DNA of 7,123 nt from Candidatus Woesearchaeota archaeon (lineage in GTDB: Archaea > Nanobdellota > Nanobdellia > Woesearchaeales > ARS49), in the NCBI GenBank assembly GCA_016203345.1, contig JACQMZ010000022.1, forward strand, positions 1 through 7,123, written 5' to 3'. This document shows positions 1 to 3,947 of this stretch, piece by piece. Below the pieces are notes generated by a model. It was not told where the DNA came from. It worked only from the letters and a program-made list of their open reading frames with translations, and ran no database searches. The translations under genes and the position numbers were made by a program. Each line of letters begins with the position of its first letter. Position 1 is the first letter of the stretch.

Positions 1-14
1 CGCTATTATTCTGT

Positions 15-28
15 CGCCGCAAGCGGCG
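15..28. repeat. GC-rich 6-bp hairpin near window edge
   Basis: CGCCGC at 15-20 is followed by AA and its complement GCGGCG at 23-28, then GGGG-rich sequence. The 5' end of whatever precedes it lies outside the window. An open frame runs on the + strand from base 1 to a TGA at 34-36, so it could be the tail of an upstream gene or a structured end of its transcript. It cannot be classified further. Confidence 0.4.
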
Positions 29-85
29 GGGTATGAACCCAGTTCGAGCAATCAACCCATGACAACATCGAACACAAATGAAAAC

Positions 86-112
86 AAATGGGCCCGCCGT
101 GATTCGAACACG
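86..112 (-). repeat. 27-bp partial copy of the tRNA-Ile 3' end
   Basis: These 27 bases are identical to 198-224. They comprise the last 24 bases of tRNA-Ile (most of the T arm, the 3' acceptor strand and the discriminator A) plus 3 bases of trailer. The copy lies 112 bases downstream of the real 3' end in the tRNA's own direction. No anticodon arm or D arm precedes it, so it is not a tRNA gene. The T-rich sequence following it on the minus strand (TTTGTTTTC) resembles a native tRNA terminator at least as well as the one after the intact gene. Confidence 0.9.
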
Positions 113-171
113 ATAAAGAAAATCCCGACTCGCTAAAGCTCATCTGGGATTTTCAAACCATGTTCGAATCA
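100..171. repeat. Long imperfect inverted repeat in the insert next to tRNA-Ile
   Basis: The arms TGATTCGAACA (100-110) and TGTTCGAATCA (161-171) are perfect complements. Inside them GAAAATCCC (118-126) and GGGATTTTC (146-154) are also perfect complements, separated by internal loops of 7 and 6 bases and a 19-base apical loop. The outer left arm is the T-arm sequence of the partial tRNA copy, so the insert carries an inverted second T-arm-like sequence. Role unknown; it could be a recombination site or a structured 3' trailer. Confidence 0.75.
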
Positions 172-200
172 TCGATGTGAACATTGCATGAAACAAGAAA

Positions 201-299
201 TGGGCCCGCCGTGATTCGAACACGGGACCTCTGCCTTGCCAACAACACGGTTTCCCGCGATATCAGAGCAGCGCTCTAGCCAGGCTGAGCTACGGGCCC
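201..299 (-). tRNA. tRNA-Ile(GAT) with a 24-base BHB intron
   Basis: The spliced product is a 75-base cloverleaf: acceptor GGGCCCG with CGGGCCC, D stem GCTC/GAGC, anticodon stem CTGCT/GGCAG, loop CTGATAA with anticodon GAT, variable loop AGGTC, T stem CCGTG/CACGG with loop TTCGAAT, and discriminator A. No CCA is encoded. An intron after base 37 is needed to close the anticodon loop. The body strongly resembles archaeal tRNA-Ile(GAU). The likely TATA box (380-389) is about 80 bases upstream instead of the usual 25-30, because palindrome R1 (299-363) lies between. The 3' end is partly duplicated at 86-112. Confidence 0.95.
237..260 (-). other. Archaeal tRNA intron (canonical 37/38)
   Basis: This 24-base intron folds as a small hairpin (CGCGG, GAAA tetraloop, CCGTG). 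A relaxed bulge-helix-bulge can be drawn: exon CTGA pairs with intron TTGG through wobbles, flanked by the bulges TAT (5' site, cut TA/T) and CAA (3' site, cut CA/A). Cutting there leaves the loop CTGATAA. The removing enzyme would be the archaeal tRNA splicing endonuclease; this is family knowledge, not visible here. Confidence 0.85.
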
Positions 300-363
300 A
301 AATTCTCGAGTTCGCTCGGCACCCACTGCAAGCGCACTGGCGCCTCGCTCACACGAGAATTTG
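299..363 (-). repeat. Palindromic element R1 (double tandem-GA type)
   Basis: The perfect 10-bp outer arms are 299-308 and 354-363 (CAAATTCTCG/CGAGAATTTG). On the minus strand these are followed by a GAGCGA/GAGCGA symmetric loop that can form G.A, A.G, G-C, C-G, G.A, A.G, and then a GGCGCC/GGTGCC inner stem with a larger loop. The GA-bearing strand is the tRNA-Ile strand, and the outer arm touches the first base of tRNA-Ile. It therefore probably forms the 5' leader of the pre-tRNA. Confidence 0.8.
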
Positions 364-379
364 TAATAAAACGTGGTGA

Positions 380-389
380 GTTATAAATG
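380..389 (-). promoter_or_regulatory. Probable TATA box of tRNA-Ile
   Basis: The minus strand reads CATTTATAAC, identical to the box at 2137-2146 upstream of the zinc finger/AbrB gene. Transcription about 26 bases downstream would start near 359, at the outer end of R1. Without R1 the box would lie roughly 20-25 bases from the tRNA 5' end. A second copy (CATTTATAAT) lies at 482-491. Because TATA boxes are near-symmetric, a plus-strand reading cannot be excluded. Confidence 0.55.
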
Positions 390-398
390 TATTTCCTA

Positions 399-444
399 CA
401 AAATCTCCGAGTGAGGACGCGAAGCGTCCGAACTCGAGATTTTG
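399..444 (+). repeat. Palindromic element R2 (tandem-GA type)
   Basis: Outer arms CAAAATCTC (399-407) and GAGATTTTG (436-444) are followed by a bulged C (408), GAGT/ACTC (409-412 with 432-435), a symmetric GA/GA internal loop (413-414 with 430-431), and a perfect inner stem GGACGC/GCGTCC closed by GAA. The plus strand carries the G.A pairs. The right outer arm is repeated at 452-461 after a 7-base spacer, so the left arm has two possible partners. Confidence 0.85.
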
Positions 445-461
445 GCTCACACGAGATTTTG
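444..461 (-). repeat. Half palindromic element (R1-like arm remnant)
   Basis: GCTCACACGAGATTTTG at 445-461 matches the right half of R1 (347-363) at 16 of 17 positions, but no complementary inner half follows. CGAGATTTTG occurs twice in tandem (435-444 and 452-461). Together with the 14-base direct repeat TTATAAATGTATTT (381-394 and 483-496), this suggests that an element-plus-promoter block of about 100 bases was duplicated. Confidence 0.65.
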
Positions 462-516
462 TTATGAACAAATTTGCACGCATTATAAATGTATTTGCCA
501 AACAACGTCTTTGTCG

Positions 517-561
517 CAAATTCTCGAGTGAAGGCGCTCAACGCCTGAACTCGAGAATTTG
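517..561 (+). repeat. Palindromic element R3 (tandem-GA type)
   Basis: This is the cleanest copy. Arms CAAATTCTC (517-525) and GAGAATTTG (553-561), GAGT/ACTC (526-529 with 549-552), a GA/GA symmetric loop (530-531 with 547-548), and inner stem AGGCG/CGCCT with loop CTCAA. There are no bulges. It ends ten bases before the helicase TATA box, so it is upstream of the predicted transcript. Confidence 0.88.
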
Positions 562-570
562 TTAGAGCAC

Positions 571-579
571 TTTTTAAAG
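571..579 (+). promoter_or_regulatory. TATA box of the Hel308 fragment gene
   Basis: TTTTTAAAG is centred 26 bases before the ATG at 601, which is the spacing expected for a leaderless archaeal transcript. This decides the start codon: an in-frame TTG at 559 would lie upstream of the promoter and inside palindrome R3. Confidence 0.75.
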
Positions 580-600
580 CTTTACTACGTTCTCCGCGTC

Positions 601-2127
601 ATGCGCGCAGAGAAATGCTCCCACCATAAAGAACCACTCATAAGCATAGTTCTTGACACGCTGCAGAAAAATAAGCAGGCGCTTGTGTTCGTCAACACCA
701 AACGGTCGGCGGAAAAAGCAGCAGAAGACATTTCAAAAACAGTCAAGCACGAACATACCTCACTGAACAAGCTTGCAGAACAGGTGTTGGGCGCGTTGGG
801 CAAGGCCACACACCAGTGCGAACGGCTCGCAAAATGCATCCAACGGGGCATTGCGTTCCATCATGCAGGACTGCATTCCAAACAAAAAGAACTTGTTGAA
901 GACGCGTTCCGCGACGGCACCATCAAAATCATCTGCTGCACTCCAACATTAGCCGCAGGGTTAGACTTGCCAGCTTTCCGCGCCATCATCCGCGATGTCA
1001 AACGATACGGCGACCACGGCATGACAGACATCCCTGTACTCGAATACCTCCAAATGAGCGGACGCGCAGGAAGGCCACGCTTTGACACGTACGGCGAATC
1101 AATCATCGTGACAAATAACGACAGCGAAAAAGACCGCGTCTGGGACAAATATGTCCACGGAGAACCAGAAGACATCTACTCCAAACTCGCAGTTGAACCA
1201 GTCCTGCGCACGTATGTGCTCTCGCTCATCGCAACAAAAGTAGTCAAAAACTTCAAAGAACTCATCGGATTCTTTGAAAAAACTTTTTGGGCATACCAGT
1301 ACCACGACATGCACGGCTTGGAGCAGAAAATTCACAAAGTCGTGTCCATGCTGGAAAAATGGGAATTCACGTTCATTGAAGAGAATAGCATCCGCGCAAC
1401 ACCTGTCGGCCAACGCGTCGCGCAACTCTACATCGACCCCCTCACCGCACACCACATCATCACGTGCGTGCAGCGCGCCACCAGCTCCACCGTTAAACCA
1501 CTCAGCTGGCTCCTTATGGCGTGCCGCGCGCTTGAAATGCGGCCACTCCTCAAAATAAAAACCAAAGAATACGACATCATCCAAGAACACCTTGCCACAC
1601 ACCAACCATACGTTCTCGAAAACGAACCCAGCATGTTTGAAATTGATTACGAAGACTACCTCAATGCATTCAAAACAAGCCTGCTCCTGTACGAATGGAT
1701 CGACGAGAAAGACGAAGAATACCTTCTCGAACACTACGACTGCCGACCAGGAGAAACGCGCCACAAAATCGAAACAGCAGACTGGCTTTTGTATGCCGCA
1801 CAGGAATTGTGCAAATTATTGCAATTTACTCCAGTCATCAAAGACATCAGCCGCGTCAGATTCAGACTCAAGTACGGCGTCAAAGAAGAACTGCTGGCAT
1901 TATTGCGGCTACGGGAAGTTGGACGGGTGAGGGCAAGAAAATTATTCGCCGCAGGCATCAAAACACTCGGAGACGTTCGCCAAGCGGAAACAACAACGCT
2001 GGCGAGAATCGTTGGCGTACAAATCGCGAATAAGATCAAACAACAGGTCGGACAAGACACTATCGGAGAAATGCACGAAGACCTGCCGTACAAACTGCCA
2101 GACAGGCAGACGCGACTGGCAGAATAG
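601..2127 (+). CDS. Hel308-family helicase, C-terminal part only (no RecA1 domain)
   Basis: This 508-residue protein matches Hel308, the archaeal Ski2-like 3'-5' DNA helicase acting at stalled forks, from the second motor domain onward. Visible in order are motif IV LVFVNTKRSAEKAA (28-41), IVa IAFHHAGL (84-91), motif V TPTLAAGLDLPAF (114-126), motif VI QMSGRAGRPRFD (151-162), winged helix (about 185-280), ratchet domain (about 280-420, including PGETRHKIETADWLLYA) and a terminal helix-hairpin-helix (about 428-475, including GVGR-like REVGRVRARKLFAAGI). The first motor domain with Walker A and the DEAH-type box, roughly 200-220 residues, is absent. No fragment of it is visible upstream, where only palindromes and a tRNA occur. 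The well-placed TATA box suggests a stand-alone gene whose partner may be encoded elsewhere; alternatively it is a truncation. Alone it could not hydrolyse ATP. Family certain; activity uncertain. Confidence 0.93.
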   Translation: MRAEKCSHHKEPLISIVLDTLQKNKQALVFVNTKRSAEKAAEDISKTVKHEHTSLNKLAEQVLGALGKATHQCERLAKCIQRGIAFHHAGLHSKQKELVEDAFRDGTIKIICCTPTLAAGLDLPAFRAIIRDVKRYGDHGMTDIPVLEYLQMSGRAGRPRFDTYGESIIVTNNDSEKDRVWDKYVHGEPEDIYSKLAVEPVLRTYVLSLIATKVVKNFKELIGFFEKTFWAYQYHDMHGLEQKIHKVVSMLEKWEFTFIEENSIRATPVGQRVAQLYIDPLTAHHIITCVQRATSSTVKPLSWLLMACRALEMRPLLKIKTKEYDIIQEHLATHQPYVLENEPSMFEIDYEDYLNAFKTSLLLYEWIDEKDEEYLLEHYDCRPGETRHKIETADWLLYAAQELCKLLQFTPVIKDISRVRFRLKYGVKEELLALLRLREVGRVRARKLFAAGIKTLGDVRQAETTTLARIVGVQIANKIKQQVGQDTIGEMHEDLPYKLPDRQTRLAE

Positions 2128-2136
2128 TGAAAGATA

Positions 2137-2146
2137 CATTTATAAC
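2137..2146 (+). promoter_or_regulatory. TATA box of the zinc finger/AbrB gene
   Basis: CATTTATAAC is centred about 29 bases before the ATG at 2171 and begins ten bases after the helicase stop codon. A start 26 bases downstream would fall near 2168, making the message almost leaderless and leaving the GGAGG at 2161-2165 outside it. Confidence 0.65.
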
Positions 2147-2160
2147 AACATATCTTGCCA

Positions 2161-2165
2161 GGAGG
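2161..2165 (+). promoter_or_regulatory. Shine-Dalgarno-like GGAGG
   Basis: GGAGG lies five bases before the ATG at 2171 and fixes that start. It can act only if transcription begins upstream of it, for example by read-through from the helicase gene, because the TATA box at 2137-2146 predicts a start downstream of it. Confidence 0.55.
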
Positions 2166-2170
2166 GAAAA

Positions 2171-2494
2171 ATGAAATGCATAATGTGTGGAGGCACAGCT
2201 GCCAAACAAAACGTAGAATATAAGGAATTTGGAATGGTTTTTGGTAAATACCCGGGGCACGTGTGTGAAAAGTGCCAAGAAGTGTACTTTGATGAATCGA
2301 CAGTTGACAAGATTCAACAGAAATCAAAAGAACTTGGACTCTTTGGGTTAGCAAAAAAGGCCAAAGTAGGCGAAATTGGAAATAGCATCGCCATACGAAT
2401 ACCAAAAGAGTTAGCAACATTTCTAAACCTCGAAAAAGGAATGGAAGTCACCCTTGTCCCAAGAAGCAAACATGACCTGCACATTGAAATATAG
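2171..2494 (+). CDS. YgiT-type zinc finger / AbrB-MazE domain protein
   Basis: This 107-residue protein fuses two small modules. Residues 1-40 are a YgiT/MqsA-N-like zinc ribbon with Cys3, Cys6, Cys32 and Cys35 (CIMC and CEKC) and a GMVFGKYPGHVC strand between. Residues about 63-107 form an AbrB/MazE/SpoVT swapped-hairpin DNA-binding domain (VGEIGNSIAIRIPKELATFL, then LEKGMEVTL). Such proteins are usually antitoxins or transcription regulators that bind their own promoter. No toxin-like gene is adjacent: the previous gene is Hel308 and the next is convergent. Codons are AT-richer and lack the C-over-G bias of the plus strand seen in the helicase and ligase regions, suggesting later acquisition. 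Domain calls are firm; the antitoxin role is inference. Confidence 0.88.
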   Translation: MKCIMCGGTAAKQNVEYKEFGMVFGKYPGHVCEKCQEVYFDESTVDKIQQKSKELGLFGLAKKAKVGEIGNSIAIRIPKELATFLNLEKGMEVTLVPRSKHDLHIEI

Positions 2495-2583
2495 AGAACT
2501 TTGAATAACTATCAAATTTGTCAAAGTTCTCAATAGAACCGCTTTGAATCCGCACAATATGACTGGTTATTCAAAGCTCTCTA
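2491..2583. repeat. Nested inverted repeats between convergent genes
   Basis: GAGAACTTTGA (2494-2504) is perfectly complementary to TCAAAGTTCTC (2521-2531), with a 16-base loop. The same left arm, extended to 2491-2510, also pairs with 2564-2583 at 18 of 20 positions. The two hairpins are mutually exclusive. The region starts in the last codons of the zinc finger/AbrB gene and ends just before the stop of the next (minus) gene. There is no U-tract, so this is not a bacterial-type terminator; it may end both transcripts or regulate the upstream gene. Confidence 0.75.
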
Positions 2584-2593
2584 TAAATAAACC

Positions 2594-3295
2594 TTACGGT
2601 CTGGCTGGCAGACTCCTGATGTGCACCATACCAGGAAACCATTGCAGAAGCCAATCGATGTAAATGTCGTGGGGAATCGTGACGGAGTTCTTGTGAGCAT
2701 CAAGAAACTCTGAAAAAATCTGACGGTACTGGTCAAGTAACCTTTGTACCCCGTCAACATACTGCGTGGATACGAATACCTTGTCATACGATAATACGCA
2801 GGGCAGGTCGAGAAGAATTAACATCTCATTCTCACTACCATCATGACTTGAACAATCCGGAGGCAGTGCAGGTATTTGCCCTTGTGCATTCACATGCTTC
2901 ACAACCAGATCCTGAGGAGACTGCACGGCCACAGTACTAATTCCGAGCCTATACAGCAAACAGTTAAAGACTTCTTTCGCACTATATTTTTTATCAACAA
3001 TCGAAACACCAAAATCTTTCACAGCATACAGCGGTTCGCCTGTAACGTCATTTTCTCGAGCGTATATGTAGTGATGATACTGTTCGTAACCAAAAGCGCA
3101 AGAAGACCGCATTCCAAAAGTAAAAATTATCCTCATCTGCAAAAGAGGAATAATCCTTGACTGAATGAGAAAACGTTCAAAGTCGTTGCGTGATTTATTG
3201 CTGAAAAGCGTCAGCGGCACAAGAGGCTTCAGAGAAATTTTCGTGTTAAAATTCTTATTCACGATGCTCAACAGTCCCTGCAAGTACTTCTCCAT
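2594..3295 (-). CDS. Unrecognised protein, 233 residues
   Basis: I do not recognise a family. The protein looks soluble, with no signal peptide and no clear membrane helix. The hydrophobic RIIPLLQMRIIFTFG (47-61) is short and broken by charges. It has an aromatic patch YEQYHHYIY (70-78), an acidic/Ser-rich segment around 148-157, and alternating helix/strand-like sequence with an ILLDLP strand at 160-165. The ATG start is supported by a TATA box on the minus strand at 3318-3326, centred about 27 bases upstream, implying a leaderless message. It begins 35 bases after tRNA-Arg ends and runs the same way, and it converges on the zinc finger/AbrB gene. Length, clean start and promoter make it a probable real gene. 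Confidence 0.7.
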   Translation of the reverse strand: MEKYLQGLLSIVNKNFNTKISLKPLVPLTLFSNKSRNDFERFLIQSRIIPLLQMRIIFTFGMRSSCAFGYEQYHHYIYARENDVTGEPLYAVKDFGVSIVDKKYSAKEVFNCLLYRLGISTVAVQSPQDLVVKHVNAQGQIPALPPDCSSHDGSENEMLILLDLPCVLSYDKVFVSTQYVDGVQRLLDQYRQIFSEFLDAHKNSVTIPHDIYIDWLLQWFPGMVHIRSLPARP

Positions 3296-3317
3296 GCATC
3301 ACTGAAATGCACGCCAG

Positions 3318-3326
3318 CATTTAAAG
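3318..3326 (-). promoter_or_regulatory. TATA box of the 233-residue gene, overlapping the tRNA-Arg terminator
   Basis: The minus strand reads CTTTAAATG, centred about 27 bases before the ATG at 3295. Directly upstream, the bases following the tRNA-Arg discriminator are TTTTCTTT, a typical T-rich archaeal terminator. Terminator and promoter therefore share bases. Confidence 0.7.
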
Positions 3327-3330
3327 AAAA

Positions 3331-3404
3331 CGGCCCTGCGGGGATTTGAACCCCGATCGCACGGACCGCAACCGCGCAGTCTATCCAAGTTAGCCTACAG
3401 GGCC
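3331..3404 (-). tRNA. tRNA-Arg(GCG)
   Basis: A 74-base cloverleaf: acceptor GGCCCTG/CAGGGCC, anticodon stem CGCGG/CCGTG with loop TTGCGGT and anticodon GCG, a four-base variable loop CGAT, T stem CGGGG/CCCCG with loop TTCAAAT, and discriminator G. No CCA and no intron. The D stem is imperfect in the alignment I can draw (GGCT with GACT or AGAC). The first 23 bases plus 4 bases of leader are duplicated exactly at 3486-3512. A T-rich tract (TTTTCTTT) follows the 3' end. The gene is confident; identity rests on the anticodon. Confidence 0.88.
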
Positions 3405-3444
3405 GTTATTGAGATACTCGATGAGTGTGAGTTTCAGCTTCCCA

Positions 3445-3480
3445 GAAATTTGCTCTATTTAAATTCCTATTGCAAATTTC
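3445..3480. repeat. Inverted repeat around a TATA-like sequence in the insert upstream of tRNA-Arg
   Basis: GAAATTTGC (3445-3453) and GCAAATTTC (3472-3480) are perfect 9-bp complements. Their loop contains TATTTAAATT (3456-3465), which could serve as a TATA box about 56 bases before tRNA-Arg. The insert between the two 27-base repeats (3409-3485) has no sequence likeness to the insert beside tRNA-Ile. Confidence 0.65.
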
Positions 3481-3485
3481 AGAGA

Positions 3486-3512
3486 TATCCAAGTTAGCCT
3501 ACAGGGCCGTTA
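3486..3512 (-). repeat. 27-bp partial copy of the tRNA-Arg 5' end
   Basis: Exact direct repeat of 3382-3408: 23 bases of the tRNA 5' end (acceptor strand and D arm) and 4 bases of leader, displaced by 104 bases. It lacks the anticodon and T arm. It sits about 28 bases after the TATA-like box at 3532-3541, the position expected for a native tRNA-Arg start. The fragment, rather than the intact gene, may therefore hold the original promoter-proximal position. Confidence 0.9.
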
Positions 3513-3531
3513 AGATAACACAGATGAGACT

Positions 3532-3541
3532 GGTTTAAAAG
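3532..3541 (-). promoter_or_regulatory. Probable original TATA box of tRNA-Arg
   Basis: The minus strand reads CTTTTAAACC, centred about 28 bases before the 5' end of the partial tRNA copy (3508) but about 132 bases before the intact tRNA. It also overlaps the T-rich sequence following the stop codon of the 116-residue gene. Confidence 0.5.
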
Positions 3542-3559
3542 CTTTGTAGAAATCAAACA

Positions 3560-3910
3560 CTACCCATAAATAATTTTTCTACCTAATTTGCTGGCGTTCA
3601 TTAATCCGTCATAACACGTCATCACTATATCGCGCAAGCACTTGCTTTGATCCGTTGGCAATACGGGATTGGCGTGCCAAATCTGAGGAGGGCCTTTTGA
3701 TACCCCTCGAAGTCTTCGAGCAGCTAGTCTAAAAACAGGAATTAATATCTCATATTTACGTGGCGGGCAGGCGTTCTCACAAACATAACTATATAACAAT
3801 GCCATTTCAGGACTACGCTCAGTAACAAAATGCCAATCCGGCGTACAGAGACGAATAATTTGTTCATCTAATTCTCCTTTCCTGCCAAGCATGGATAAAG
3901 CGTAGCTCAT
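3560..3910 (-). CDS. Unrecognised protein, 116 residues
   Basis: No family recognised. The protein looks soluble and is basic in its second half (RLAARRLRG at 61-69, C-terminal KLGRKIIYG). Five cysteines (22, 44, 48, 91, 99) include a CENAC pair spaced C-x3-C, but no second metal-binding pair is evident. No signal peptide or membrane helix. The ATG at 3910 is preceded by a TATA box centred about 29 bases upstream (3935-3943), supporting a real, nearly leaderless gene. It follows the Cys-rich gene pair in the same direction but has its own promoter. Antisense coding is not convincing. Confidence 0.6.
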   Translation of the reverse strand: MSYALSMLGRKGELDEQIIRLCTPDWHFVTERSPEMALLYSYVCENACPPRKYEILIPVFRLAARRLRGVSKGPPQIWHANPVLPTDQSKCLRDIVMTCYDGLMNASKLGRKIIYG

Positions 3911-3934
3911 TTCTACAGTGAAAGAAGTCAGCAG

Positions 3935-3943
3935 TATTTAAAG
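3935..3943 (-). promoter_or_regulatory. TATA box of the 116-residue gene
   Basis: The minus strand reads CTTTAAATA, centred about 29 bases before the ATG at 3910 and starting four bases after the stop codon of the preceding Cys-rich gene. Confidence 0.72.
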
Positions 3944-3947
3944 CGCT

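Noticed and set aside
86..112. Separate tRNA half gene as in split tRNAs
   Set aside because: An intact tRNA-Ile lies next to it and the fragment has no anticodon arm or partner half with a BHB junction.
399..444. Kink-turn in R2
   Set aside because: Tandem G.A pairs are present, but the required three-base bulge next to them is not; there is only one bulged base four pairs away.
290..541. 83-residue open frame on the minus strand
   Set aside because: It is built from palindromes and TATA-like sequence and overlaps the tRNA-Ile acceptor strand; no recognisable protein character.
299..561. CRISPR array
   Set aside because: The repeats are palindromic elements with differing arms, irregular spacing and opposite orientations; no constant repeat with uniform spacers.
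559..600. TTG start giving the Hel308 fragment 14 more residues
   Set aside because: It lies inside palindrome R3 and upstream of the TATA box at 571-579; the ATG at 601 is correctly spaced from that box.
1099..1764. 221-residue open frame on the minus strand
   Set aside because: Phe/Val-rich shadow of the A/C-rich helicase coding strand; no promoter or family resemblance.
1734..2420. 228-residue open frame on the minus strand
   Set aside because: It is antisense to the HhH region of Hel308 and to the zinc finger/AbrB gene, both clearly coding on the plus strand.
2494..2531. Bacterial-type intrinsic terminator
   Set aside because: The hairpin is AU-rich and no U-tract follows; archaeal termination does not rely on such hairpins.
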